In this document: positions 33,200-41,883 of the stretch, one piece after another
Position numbering within the stretch: the stretch's first letter is position 1
Layout: each line of letters begins with the position of its first letter
Source of the DNA: Acidimicrobiales bacterium
Lineage (GTDB): Bacteria > Actinomycetota > Acidimicrobiia > Acidimicrobiales > SZUA-35
Assembly: GCA_041394265.1 (NCBI GenBank)
Contig: JAWKIO010000005.1
Span: 1,426,001-1,490,000 of the forward strand
Reading direction: 5' to 3'
DNA: 64,000 bases
Program-made: the position numbers and the translations under genes
The notes under the pieces: model-generated
Seen by the model: the letters and a program-made list of their open reading frames with translations, nothing else
Database searches by the model: none
What the model was told of the DNA's origin: nothing

Positions 33200-35356
33200 A
33201 TGACCACCACCGACCACCACCAACCAGCCGACACCGCACAGCCACACGACACCGCACGGTCACACGACACCACACAACCGCCCCCCGACGCGCACACCGG
33301 CCCTGGAGCGCACGACGACCACCAGGCGCACGAAGGTCATGACGACCACGGCGGCCACGACGGTCATGACAAGCACGCCGGGCACGACCCGGACATGTTC
33401 CGCCGGTTGTTCTGGTGGAACCTGCTGCTGGCCGTTCCGGTGCTGGTGTTCTCACCGCAGATCCAGGAATGGTTCGGGTACTCGATCGACGGCGGTTGGG
33501 CTGCGTGGGTGGCCCCGGTGCTCGGCACCGTCATCTACCTGTGGGGCGGCCAGCCGTTCCTGAAGGGCGGTGTCGTCGAGATCCGGAACCGCCAGCCGGG
33601 GATGATGCTGTTGATCGCGCTGGCGATCACCGTCGCCTACGTCTCGTCGCTCGCGTCCTCGCTCGGTTGGGGTGATCTCGACTTCTGGTGGGAGCTCGCC
33701 GCCCTGATCACGGTGATGCTCCTCGGCCACTGGCAGGAGATGAAGGCGATCGGCCAGGCCCAGGGCGCCCTGGCCGCCCTCGCGGAGTTGTTGCCCGACA
33801 CCGCCGAACGGGTCGACGGCGACACCATCGAAGAGGTACCGATCGCCTCGCTCGGCATCGGCGATGTCGTGCTGGTGCGCCCAGGTGGCCGGGTCCCTGC
33901 CGACGGCACCATCGCGGAGGGGAAGGCGTCGTTCGACGAGTCGATGATCACCGGCGAGTCCCGACCGGTCCGCCGCAGTGAGGGCGACCGGGTCGTGGCG
34001 GGGACGGTGTCGACCGATTCGTCGGTCCGGGTTCGCATCGACGCCGTCGGCGACGACACCGCCCTCGCTGGGATCCAACGGATGGTCTCCGACGCCCAGT
34101 CCTCCAACTCCCGCGCCCAGGCCCTCGCGGATCGGGCCGCAGCTGCCTTGTTCTATCTGGCTGCGGGTTCGGCGGTCGTCACGATGGCGGTGTGGCTGGC
34201 TCTGGGCGACGGCGCGCAGGGTGTGATCCGTACCGTGACGGTGTTGGTGATCGCCTGCCCTCACGCCCTTGGGCTGGCGATTCCGTTGGTGATCTCGATC
34301 TCGACCGCCACCTCGGCGAAGGCCGGGATCCTGGTGAAGAACCGGCTCGCTCTCGAGCGGATGCGAACCATCGACGCCGTCCTGTTCGACAAGACTGGCA
34401 CCCTCACCAAGGGCAACCATGCCGTGGTCGACCACGCCGCCACCGACGGCTGGGACGCCGACGAGGTCCTCGCCCTGGCTGGGGCGGCCGAGGCCGACAG
34501 CGAACACCCGATCGCACGCGCCATCGTCACCGCCGCCAAGAAGAACGACGACGCTGTTCCCGAGGCCGATGCCTTCGAGGCCCTGACCGGGCGCGGTGTC
34601 CGAGCCACCGTCGACGGCCGCGCCGTGCAGGTCGGCGGACCGGCACTCCTCGACGAACTCGACCTCAACGAGCCCGACGGGCTGTCCGACACGGTCGCAG
34701 GTTGGCGGGAGCGGGGCGGGTCGGTCTTGTGGATCGTCGTGGACGGCGACATCGCTGGGGCGGTCACGTTGGCTGACGAGATTCGACCGGAGTCTCGCGC
34801 TGCCGTCGACGCCCTCCACGAACGCGGCGCCAAAGTGGTGTTGATCACCGGCGACGCTCGCCAGGTCGCCGACGGGGTCGCCACCGAACTCGGGATCGAC
34901 GAGGTCTTCGCCGACGTCCTCCCGAAGGACAAGGACGCCAAGGTCGCCGAACTCCAGTCCCGTGGCTTGAAGGTCGCCATGGTTGGCGACGGCGTCAACG
35001 ACGCCCCCGCCCTGGCCCGAGCCGATGTCGGCATCGCGATCGGTGCCGGGACCGACGTCGCCATCGAGTCCGCGGGTGTCGTGCTCGCCTCGAGCGACCC
35101 GCGGAGCGTCATCGGCGTCATCGATCTCTCACGGGCGACGTACTCGAAGATGATCCAGAACCTGGTGTGGGCGACCGCCTACAACCTCATCGCGATCCCC
35201 GTCGCCGCCGGCGTGTTCGCCTTCGCCGGCCTCACCCTCCCCCCGGCCGCCGCAGCGGTAGCGATGAGCCTCTCGACCATCATCGTGGCCGCCAACGCCC
35301 AGCTCCTCCGCCGCCTGGACCTCCGACCCGAGCGGCTGTCGAATTGTGGTGACTGA
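33200..35356 (+). CDS. P1B-type copper/heavy-metal ATPase with CPH motif (CopB-like)
   Basis: A 718-aa P-type ATPase. ATG 33200 was chosen; a GTG at 33191 is also possible. Residues 1-65 are very rich in His and Asp (HDDHQAHEGHDDHGGHDGHD) and would bind metal. Membrane segments surround CPH (353-355), the P1B-3 ion motif linked to Cu(II)/Ag(I) export rather than the CPC of CopA. Other marks: TGES (251-254), the phosphorylated DKTGT at Asp397, SEHPIARAIV with the nucleotide-binding His, and GDGVNDAPAL. It has no N-terminal CXXC domain. Expression is probably driven by the MerR-type promoter upstream. Confidence 0.92.
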   Translation: MTTTDHHQPADTAQPHDTARSHDTTQPPPDAHTGPGAHDDHQAHEGHDDHGGHDGHDKHAGHDPDMFRRLFWWNLLLAVPVLVFSPQIQEWFGYSIDGGWAAWVAPVLGTVIYLWGGQPFLKGGVVEIRNRQPGMMLLIALAITVAYVSSLASSLGWGDLDFWWELAALITVMLLGHWQEMKAIGQAQGALAALAELLPDTAERVDGDTIEEVPIASLGIGDVVLVRPGGRVPADGTIAEGKASFDESMITGESRPVRRSEGDRVVAGTVSTDSSVRVRIDAVGDDTALAGIQRMVSDAQSSNSRAQALADRAAAALFYLAAGSAVVTMAVWLALGDGAQGVIRTVTVLVIACPHALGLAIPLVISISTATSAKAGILVKNRLALERMRTIDAVLFDKTGTLTKGNHAVVDHAATDGWDADEVLALAGAAEADSEHPIARAIVTAAKKNDDAVPEADAFEALTGRGVRATVDGRAVQVGGPALLDELDLNEPDGLSDTVAGWRERGGSVLWIVVDGDIAGAVTLADEIRPESRAAVDALHERGAKVVLITGDARQVADGVATELGIDEVFADVLPKDKDAKVAELQSRGLKVAMVGDGVNDAPALARADVGIAIGAGTDVAIESAGVVLASSDPRSVIGVIDLSRATYSKMIQNLVWATAYNLIAIPVAAGVFAFAGLTLPPAAAAVAMSLSTIIVAANAQLLRRLDLRPERLSNCGD

Positions 35357-35392
35357 GTTCACACCGATCCGGGATCGACCTGCACGGACTTC

Positions 35393-35409
35393 TACGACAC
35401 CGCGTCGTA
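35393..35409. promoter_or_regulatory. Copper-cluster operator 2 (TACGAC-N5-GTCGTA)
   Basis: TACGACaccgcGTCGTA, 46 bp upstream of the DUF305 lipoprotein start. Same arm sequence and spacer length as copies 1 and 3. Confidence 0.65.
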
Positions 35410-35455
35410 CATTTCGCGGATCCGCAACCGTGCGGGTCTCTCCCGGAGGCACTCG

Positions 35456-36031
35456 ATGATCAGAACGTTCGCAGTGATGGTGGCGCTCGGCGCCGGATCG
35501 CTCACCCTGGCGGCATGCGGCGGCAGCGACACCGCCACGTCCGCAGCGGACACGTCCGCCGGTGCTGAGGCGGTGTTCAACGACGCGGATGTCACCTTCG
35601 CCCAGGGCATGATCCCCCACCACAGTCAGGCCATCGACATGGCCGCCCTCGCTGCCGACCGGACCGAGAACCCCGCGATCCTCGACCTTGCATCCCGGAT
35701 CCAGGGGGCGCAGGACCCCGAGATCGAGATGATGCGGGGATGGCTCCAGACGTGGGGCCACGACGAAATGGCGGCCGACATGGAGGGCATGGACCACGAC
35801 ATGTCGGGGATGATGAGCGATGACGACATGGCGGCCCTCGAAGCGGCCAGCGGCGCCGAGTTCGACCGGCTGTTCGCCGAGATGATGATCGAACACCACC
35901 AGGGCGCCATCGACATGGCCCAAACCGTCATCGACGACGGAGCCGACCCCGACGTCCGCACCCTGGCCGAGGCGATCATCGCTGCTCAGAGCGCCGAGAT
36001 CGCCGAGATGCAGGCACTGGATCTCGGATGA
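35456..36031 (+). CDS. DUF305 lipoprotein (CopM-like)
   Basis: A 191-aa exported lipoprotein (lipobox LTLAAC). Two DUF305 repeats are visible: AQGMIPHHSQAIDMAALAAD and AEMMIEHHQGAIDMAQTVID. A methionine/histidine-rich loop (DMEGMDHDMSGMMSDDDM) between them is a likely copper-binding stretch. GGAGG precedes the ATG. Its stop overlaps the next multicopper oxidase (ATGA), so the two are made together, probably as copper chaperone and oxidase on the cell surface. Confidence 0.85.
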   Translation: MIRTFAVMVALGAGSLTLAACGGSDTATSAADTSAGAEAVFNDADVTFAQGMIPHHSQAIDMAALAADRTENPAILDLASRIQGAQDPEIEMMRGWLQTWGHDEMAADMEGMDHDMSGMMSDDDMAALEAASGAEFDRLFAEMMIEHHQGAIDMAQTVIDDGADPDVRTLAEAIIAAQSAEIAEMQALDLG

Positions 36032-37545
36032 CCTGGGACCGGCGCCGCTTCCTGACGACCGGCGGCGCGGTCGTCGCCGGGGTGTGGCTGGCCGGGTGCA
36101 CGAGCGGAAGCTCGAGCCCGTCCACTGCCGCCCCGGCGCCGTCGGGTCGGTTGATGTTGCCGACCGATCCGGCGATCGCCGCCCGAGAGGCGCAACGGCG
36201 CGGCGCCGGGTCGACCTCGGTCGACCTGACCGCCGGACCGGCCACGGTGGATCTGGGCGGGATCGTGGTCGACACCACGGGCTATGGCGACAGTGTGCCC
36301 GGCCCGGTCATCCGGGTCCGTGCCGGGGATGAGTTGACGGTCCGGTTCCGCAACCAGCTCACCGACCCCACCGTCATCCACTGGCACGGGCTCGCCATCC
36401 GCAACGACATGGACGGCGTCCCCCACCTCACCCAGGACCCGATCCCCGCCGGCGGCGACTTCACCTACCGGTTCGTCGTCCCCGACCCGGGCACCTACTG
36501 GTTCCACCCGCACATGGGCCTCGACCTCGACCGAGGCATGTACGCGCCGATCATCGTCGAAGACCCGAATGAGCCCGGCGGCTACGACGCCGAGGAGATC
36601 CTGATCCTCGACGACTGGATCGACGGCATCGACGGCGCCTCACCCGACACCGTGCTCGCCGACCTCCAAGCCGCGGGCGGGATGGGTCACGGCGGCATGG
36701 GCGGGATGATGGGCAACAGCGACAGCGACGGTGGCGGGATGATGGGGATGAACGCCTTCGGCGACGTCGACTACCCGCTCCACCTGATCAACGGCCGGGC
36801 CCCGTCCGATCCGATCACCATCGGCACCCGCCCGGGCGGTCGGATCCGGCTCCGGATCATCAACGCCGGGTCCGACACGATCTACCGGTTTGGCATCGGT
36901 GGGCACACCCTGACCGTCACCCACCTCGACGGGTTCCCCGTCACTCCGGTCGAGGTCGACACGATCCTGCTCGGGATGGGTGAACGCGTCGACGTGACCG
37001 TCGCCGTCGCCGACGGGATCGCACCGATCGTGGCGTCAGCCGAAGGCAAGACCGGCGCCGGACTGGCCTGGCTCCGCTCCACCGGTTCGACCGCGGGCAC
37101 GCCCGAGCCGGTGTCGACACTGGCCGAGCACTCCGGCCTCATGCTCGACGTGACCGCCGCCGTCGCCGCCGAGTCGGTCGCCTACCCCACCGGCGAACCA
37201 GACCGACAGGTCGACGTCGCACTGGGTCAGGACATGGGTGCCTACCGGTGGACGATCAACGGCGCCACCTTCGGTGACCACGAACCGCTCACCGTCGACG
37301 CCGGTGAACGGGTCCGGCTCGTGTTCTCGAACCAGACCATGATGGTCCACCCCATGCATCTGCACGGTCACACCTTCGCCCTCGCCACACCCGGCGCTGC
37401 CCGCAAGGACACCCTCCTCGTCCCGGTCATGGGCCGGGCTGCCGTCGATGTGATCGCCGACAACCCCGGTCAGTGGATGCTGCACTGCCACAACACCTAC
37501 CACCTCGAAGCAGGCATGGCGACCACCCTCGCCTACCTCACATGA
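36028..37545 (+). CDS. Multicopper oxidase, Tat-exported lipoprotein (CopA/PcoA-like)
   Basis: A 505-aa oxidase. It begins with a Tat signal (RRRFLTTGGAVVAG) ending in a lipobox at Cys24. Copper motifs are complete: HWHG, HPHMGLDLDRG, HPMHLHGHTF and HCHNTYHLEAGM. A methionine-rich loop (GGMGHGGMGGMMGNS, near residues 215-245) is typical for Cu(I) oxidases of the CueO/PcoA kind. It is expected to oxidise Cu(I) outside the membrane. It is the partner of the DUF305 lipoprotein by gene overlap, and it differs from the island's other oxidase in having all type-3 histidines. Confidence 0.9.
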   Translation: MTWDRRRFLTTGGAVVAGVWLAGCTSGSSSPSTAAPAPSGRLMLPTDPAIAAREAQRRGAGSTSVDLTAGPATVDLGGIVVDTTGYGDSVPGPVIRVRAGDELTVRFRNQLTDPTVIHWHGLAIRNDMDGVPHLTQDPIPAGGDFTYRFVVPDPGTYWFHPHMGLDLDRGMYAPIIVEDPNEPGGYDAEEILILDDWIDGIDGASPDTVLADLQAAGGMGHGGMGGMMGNSDSDGGGMMGMNAFGDVDYPLHLINGRAPSDPITIGTRPGGRIRLRIINAGSDTIYRFGIGGHTLTVTHLDGFPVTPVEVDTILLGMGERVDVTVAVADGIAPIVASAEGKTGAGLAWLRSTGSTAGTPEPVSTLAEHSGLMLDVTAAVAAESVAYPTGEPDRQVDVALGQDMGAYRWTINGATFGDHEPLTVDAGERVRLVFSNQTMMVHPMHLHGHTFALATPGAARKDTLLVPVMGRAAVDVIADNPGQWMLHCHNTYHLEAGMATTLAYLT

Positions 37546-37575
37546 CCCAAGACCCTGGACCGATCAATCAAGCCA

Positions 37576-37592
37576 TACGACACTGTGTCGTA
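37576..37592. promoter_or_regulatory. Copper-cluster operator 3 (TACGAC-N5-GTCGTA)
   Basis: TACGACactgtGTCGTA, 41 bp upstream of the SHOCT-BlaI-M56-MerR operon. It would give autoregulation if BlaI binds it. Confidence 0.65.
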
Positions 37593-37633
37593 GACAACAA
37601 GTCCGAGAGGACGAACCGAGTGGAGGTGCCGGA

Positions 37634-37876
37634 ATGATGTGGTGGCACGGAGACTGGAACGGATGGGCATGGCTGGCCATGTCGGCCTCGATGCTGGTGT
37701 TCTGGGGACTCGTGATCTGGGGTGTCGTCACGGTCGCCCGATCAGCAAACCAACCCGTACGGCACAACCTTGACACCCCGCCTCGGGATCCCGAACAGAT
37801 CCTGCGGGAACGCTTCGCCCGAGGCGACATCGACGAAACCGAGTACGAGCACCGCCGCCAGGTGCTGCGCCGATGA
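37634..37876 (+). CDS. SHOCT-domain small membrane protein
   Basis: An 80-aa protein with one membrane helix (AMSASMLVFWGLVIWGVVTV) and a C-terminal SHOCT motif (DPEQILRERFARGDIDETEY then EHRRQVL). GGAGG lies 7 nt before the ATG. Such proteins are frequent in copper loci and may help oligomerisation. It overlaps the BlaI start (ATGA). Confidence 0.85.
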   Translation: MMWWHGDWNGWAWLAMSASMLVFWGLVIWGVVTVARSANQPVRHNLDTPPRDPEQILRERFARGDIDETEYEHRRQVLRR

Positions 37877-38292
37877 CCAGTACCCTCGAACCCGATGCGA
37901 CACGACCGAGCCAGCCGGTGATGGGCAAGCGGACACGACGCCGCGGTGACGGCGAACTCGAAGCCGACGTCCTCGCCATCTTGTGGGCCGCCGACACCGC
38001 CCTCACGCCGGCCGAAGTCGCCAACGCCCTGGCGACCGACCTCGCCTACACCACCGTGATGACTGTCCTCACCCGCCTCTGGAAGAAGGACCTCGCCGAA
38101 CGCATCGCCCAAGGACGCGGCTACGCCTACCGGGCCGCCGTCACCGAAACCGAGCTCGCCACCCAACGGCTCAACGACACCCTCGCCGGAGTCGCCGACC
38201 GACCCTCGCTCCTCGCCGGGTTCGTCGACTCGCTCTCAACCGACGACCAGCAGCACCTGCGCACGATCCTCGGCAAACTCGACCAACCATGA
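37873..38292 (+). CDS. BlaI/MecI/CopY-family transcriptional repressor
   Basis: A 139-aa winged-helix regulator. GELEADVLAILWAADTALTP, then AEVANALATDLAYTTVMTVL and TRLWKKDLAERIAQGRGYAY, is the BlaI pattern. No CopY-type CxC metal motif is seen. BlaI proteins are removed from DNA after proteolysis linked to an M56 peptidase, and such a peptidase gene overlaps the stop by 4 bp. It is the best candidate for the TACGAC-N5-GTCGTA sites. Confidence 0.88.
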   Translation: MTSTLEPDATRPSQPVMGKRTRRRGDGELEADVLAILWAADTALTPAEVANALATDLAYTTVMTVLTRLWKKDLAERIAQGRGYAYRAAVTETELATQRLNDTLAGVADRPSLLAGFVDSLSTDDQQHLRTILGKLDQP

Positions 38293-39149
38293 TCCGCCTG
38301 CTCGTTCCGCTCGCGTTGGCCTTCGCCGCAGCCGCAGCCGTCCCCGTGCTCTCGCGCCGGCTGCGACCGGCGATTGCGGCTCGTCTCCTGGCGCTCACCA
38401 TCGGCGCGCTCCTGCTCGCATCCTGGGCGACCGCCGCCGCGCTAGCTCTCGCCTACGTCGCCCACCACCCCTGGTTCGGCGAGTCCCTGCAGTGGTGTCA
38501 CGACGCCCTCGGCGTCCACCACCCCCCACCCACCCTCGTCGGGCTCGGCTCGCTCGCCGCCACCGCCCTGTTGACCGGCCGGATGGTCAGCGTCGCCCGG
38601 ATCTGGCGTCGCGACGCCGGCACCGACGCAGACCACATCCACCTCGTCGCCTCCGACCGCCCCCTCGCCTACGCCCAACCCGGCCAACGCGGCGGGATCG
38701 TCATCACCACCGCCATGTTCGACATTCTCTCCCCCGCCGAACGACGCGCCGTCCTCGCGCATGAACAAGCCCACCTCCGCCACCGCCACGACCGCTACCT
38801 CGCCCTCGCCGCCACCATCGACACCCCCATCACGCGACCCCTCACCCGGTGCCTCCGTGCAGCGCTCGAGCGTTGGGCCGACGAAGACGCCGCCACCTCC
38901 ACCGGCGACCGGACCACCGTCGCCACCGCCATCGCACGCGCCGCCCTCGCAGCCACCCCCGACCCCGCACCAGCGCTCGCAGCCACCGGCGGCGACGTCC
39001 CCACCCGAGTCACCGCGCTCCTCCACCCACCGGCGATGGCCGCCCGCTACGACATCGCCGCCATGGCGGCGGCATCCGTCATCGTCGCTGTGACAGCAAC
39101 CCAGCTCCACCACCTCCTCACCGTCATCGACACCCTCTGCCACCAATGA
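38289..39149 (+). CDS. M56-family (BlaR1/MecR1-like) membrane metallopeptidase
   Basis: A 286-aa membrane zinc peptidase. Hydrophobic N-terminal helices (LLVPLALAFAAAAAVPVL, LLALTIGALLLASWATAA) are followed by the zinc motif LAHEQAHLRHRHDRYLALAA and a later ERWADEDAA with the likely third ligand. A last helix is AAMAAASVIVAVTATQL. It has no extracellular penicillin-binding sensor, unlike BlaR1, so the signal it senses is different, perhaps copper. It is coupled to BlaI. Confidence 0.87.
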   Translation: MIRLLVPLALAFAAAAAVPVLSRRLRPAIAARLLALTIGALLLASWATAAALALAYVAHHPWFGESLQWCHDALGVHHPPPTLVGLGSLAATALLTGRMVSVARIWRRDAGTDADHIHLVASDRPLAYAQPGQRGGIVITTAMFDILSPAERRAVLAHEQAHLRHRHDRYLALAATIDTPITRPLTRCLRAALERWADEDAATSTGDRTTVATAIARAALAATPDPAPALAATGGDVPTRVTALLHPPAMAARYDIAAMAAASVIVAVTATQLHHLLTVIDTLCHQ

Positions 39150-39162
39150 GGACGGCGGGATC

Positions 39163-39570
39163 ATGAGGATCGGGGAACTCGCCGACACCGTCGGGGTCAA
39201 CACCAAGACCGTCCGCTACTACGAGTCGATCGGCCTCATGCCAGCACCCGACCGGACCAGCTCGGGCTACCGCGACTACGGAACCGACGCCCTCGAACGG
39301 CTGCACTTCATCCGCGAGGCACAAGCCAGCGGACTCACCCTCGCCGAAGTGCAATCCATCCTCGAACTCAAAGACGCCGGCCGAGGCACCTGCGAACACA
39401 CCCGCCAACTCCTCGCCCGCCACCTCGACGACATCGACGAACAAATCGCCCGACTCCAACAATCCCGAGCCAGAATCCTCGACCTCCAAGACGTCGCCGA
39501 ATCGCTCGACCCCACCGACTGCACCGACCCCCACCGCTGCCAGGTCATCGACGCCCACCAGGCGCGATGA
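39163..39570 (+). CDS. MerR-family regulator (CueR/HMT-like)
   Basis: A 135-aa regulator. RIGELADTVGVNTKTVRYYE and SIGLMPAPDRTSSGYRDYG form the DNA-binding domain; the dimer helix ends in a metal-loop-like C-terminus with Cys residues (CEHTRQLL, then DCTDPHRCQVIDAH). Two or three cysteines fit copper or other soft-metal sensing. It follows the M56 gene by 13 bp and so belongs to the same operon, while its probable target promoter is 6 kb upstream. Confidence 0.87.
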   Translation: MRIGELADTVGVNTKTVRYYESIGLMPAPDRTSSGYRDYGTDALERLHFIREAQASGLTLAEVQSILELKDAGRGTCEHTRQLLARHLDDIDEQIARLQQSRARILDLQDVAESLDPTDCTDPHRCQVIDAHQAR

Positions 39571-39790
39571 GCACGCCCTGAGCTGCTCCTGCCTTCGTGC
39601 TCCGCGGCGTTGGCCGCCGCCACGTGGCAACCGATCGCAGATCGCTCAGCGCCCAGCTCTCTCACCCTCGGTCCGGCGAACCTCGCCGATGCGTTACAAG
39701 ACCCCGACCCCGACCAGGTGCCGCCGTCGGCTGCAACTCCGAGGATCTTCGGGTTAACTCCGAAGTCGTCACGCCGGCCGATGGGTAGCG

Positions 39791-40978
39791 ATGACCTACA
39801 TCGTGCAACGCAAGTCCCGCTTCTACGTCGTCGCCTACGACGGCATCGACCCGATCACCGGCCGAGAACACCGCCGCTGGCACCCCGCCGGCCACTCCCG
39901 CGCCGACGCCGAAGCCATCGCCGCCAACCTCGACCTCGAACTCGCGGCGGTCGACACCCCGACCGGTGCCGACCCGCTCACCGTCGCCCGCTACCTCACC
40001 GAACAGTGGCTCCCGGTCCGGCGCCATGACCTCGACCCGAGCACCGCCCACCGCTACGGCTGGATGATCGACCACTACATCACCCCCGCCGTCGGGCACC
40101 TCCGGCTCCGGTCACTGCGCACCGAACACCTCGACCGTCTCTACACCGATCTCCTCGCCACCGGCGGATCACGCCGGCAGGGCCTCGCCGCCAAGACCGT
40201 GTACGACGTCCACGTCATCTGCCGAGCGGCATTGAACCAGGCCGTCGACGCCCGCCTCATCGCCACCAACCCTGCCCACGGCGCACGAGCCCCCAAACCG
40301 CGTGGCCGACGACGGCACAGCCCCGACTGCTGGACCGCCCACCAACTCGCCACGTTCCTCGACGCCACCGGCCACCTGCGCCTGCACCCGGCGTTCGTCG
40401 TCGCCGCCACCACCGGGATGCGGCGAGGCGAACTCGCCGGGCTCCGCTGGAGCGACTGGAACGACGCAACCCACACGCTGTCGATCGCCCGGACCCGCAA
40501 GTCCATCGGCGGGCGCTCCGTCGAAACGCCGGTCAAGACCCGCTCGAGCCGACGAAGCATCGACCTCGACCTCGCCACCGAAGCCACCCTTGCCCGGTGG
40601 CGGCGCCAGCAGAAAGCCGACGGTCATCCCGTCGAGCTCGAAGACCCGATCTTCACCAACCCGACCGGCCGGCCACTGCACCCCGAGACGATCAGCCAAC
40701 TCTTCGCCCGGCAAGTGACCCGACTCGCCGTGCCGGCGATCCGGTTCCACGACCTGCGCCACACCCACGCCACCCTGCTCATCGCCGCCGGCGTCCCCGT
40801 CAAGGTCGTATCCGAACGCCTCGGCCACGCCAACCCCGGCTTCACCATGGCCACCTACCAACACGTCCTGCCCGGCATGGGAGCCGACGCCGCCAACCGA
40901 TTCGCCGCCCTCCTCACCACCAACCGTGACCACCCCGCCTGCCACCCGGACGACGACACCTCGACCGAAGGCCGGTAG
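39791..40978 (+). CDS. Tyrosine recombinase/integrase
   Basis: A 395-aa phage-type integrase. An N-terminal arm-binding domain and SAM-like core-binding domain (residues 60-165) precede the catalytic domain. Catalytic residues: Arg211 in TGMRRGELAGLRW, His320/Arg323 in HDLRHTHATLL, His346 in ERLGHANPGF and Tyr356 in ATYQHVLPG. It ends 130 bp from the attR repeat in the tRNA gene. It excises or integrates the island; no excisionase gene was recognised. Confidence 0.93.
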   Translation: MTYIVQRKSRFYVVAYDGIDPITGREHRRWHPAGHSRADAEAIAANLDLELAAVDTPTGADPLTVARYLTEQWLPVRRHDLDPSTAHRYGWMIDHYITPAVGHLRLRSLRTEHLDRLYTDLLATGGSRRQGLAAKTVYDVHVICRAALNQAVDARLIATNPAHGARAPKPRGRRRHSPDCWTAHQLATFLDATGHLRLHPAFVVAATTGMRRGELAGLRWSDWNDATHTLSIARTRKSIGGRSVETPVKTRSSRRSIDLDLATEATLARWRRQQKADGHPVELEDPIFTNPTGRPLHPETISQLFARQVTRLAVPAIRFHDLRHTHATLLIAAGVPVKVVSERLGHANPGFTMATYQHVLPGMGADAANRFAALLTTNRDHPACHPDDDTSTEGR

Positions 40979-41056
40979 ACATCCACCGGCTCACCCTCGC
41001 GAACACCCTGGTCACAGCTCTGCTGCGAGGCCATCCGGTAGACACCGCCGGTAGAC
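40972..41056. repeat. Integrase arm-type sites, right end
   Basis: CCGGTAGAC occurs at 40972-40980, 41035-41043 and 41048-41056, the first overlapping the integrase stop codon. Similar words are found at the left end. Likely binding sites of the integrase N-terminal domain. Confidence 0.55.
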
Positions 41057-41073
41057 GCCACCCCAGACGCGAA

Positions 41074-41102
41074 GAATCCCCAGGCCGCTGACCTGGGGAT
41101 TC
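41074..41102. terminator. Hairpin between integrase and tRNA
   Basis: GAATCCCCAGG (41074-41084) pairs perfectly with CCTGGGGATTC (41092-41102) around a 7-nt loop. It lies just after the tRNA 3' end and could end its transcript or stop readthrough from the integrase. There is no T-run after it, so it is not a textbook intrinsic terminator. Confidence 0.5.
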
Positions 41103-41107
41103 ACGGA

Positions 41108-41182
<75 letters not shown>

Positions 41183-41266
41183 CTGAGTGGAAGATCAAGA
41201 ATAGCGCCCACCCTCGTGACCTGCAACGTCATCGAGAATGACGTCAGTCACCCGGTAGTCCGAGCG

Positions 41267-41764
41267 TCAGAGACCTACCACGATCACCGGCGCATCGACG
41301 AGTCCGTACTGTTCCTCGCAGAGTCGGCGGTAGGAGTGCAGCACCGAGTGCGCATCGGTCACGCTGATCACGTTGTCGTCGTCATCGAGGTTGAGGTTCG
41401 CTCCCCAGATGGCGAACGACACGAGCGTGACCTCGGTGTTCGATTCTGGCACGTGCAGGGTGTGCACCGACCCGGCCGGCTCGAACAGGTACGACCCAGA
41501 ACTGTTCTGCTCGGTTGGCGACTCGAGGTAGTACCAGTGACCGGTCTCGGTGAACGCGTACACCTGGCCGGTGTGGCGATGGCGCTGCAGGGTCGTGCCC
41601 GGGTGGAACTTGGTTCGCAGCACCCAGATCCCGGTGGCCAGGTCGACCTGAACGACCTGCAACTCGGTGCCGTCGGGCAGCTTCACGAATGGCAGATCGT
41701 CGACCCCACGATGCACCGTCTCCGGCGCCGACGAGCCAACAGGAGATGGCGGGGTGATGGTCAT
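41267..41764 (-). CDS. Cupin-domain dioxygenase-like protein
   Basis: A 165-aa cupin with AAGGAG upstream of ATG 41764. Metal-binding parts are FHPGTTLQRHRHTGQVYAFT and the second motif GSYLFEPAGSVHTLHVPE. The sequence resembles 2,4'-dihydroxyacetophenone dioxygenase-like cupins that cleave carbon-carbon bonds with Fe(II). Substrate not inferable. It lies just outside the right end of the island, divergent from the methyltransferase gene. Confidence 0.8.
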   Translation of the reverse strand: MTITPPSPVGSSAPETVHRGVDDLPFVKLPDGTELQVVQVDLATGIWVLRTKFHPGTTLQRHRHTGQVYAFTETGHWYYLESPTEQNSSGSYLFEPAGSVHTLHVPESNTEVTLVSFAIWGANLNLDDDDNVISVTDAHSVLHSYRRLCEEQYGLVDAPVIVVGL

Positions 41765-41883
41765 GACGGGCTCCTTCGATCGGCTGGACCGCCGCAGCCA
41801 GGGCTGGACGGGTCGGGAACCGAGGCTAGATCACCCCAAACTTTCACTGCCACCGGGACGGCCGCGCATGTCACACTCGAACC

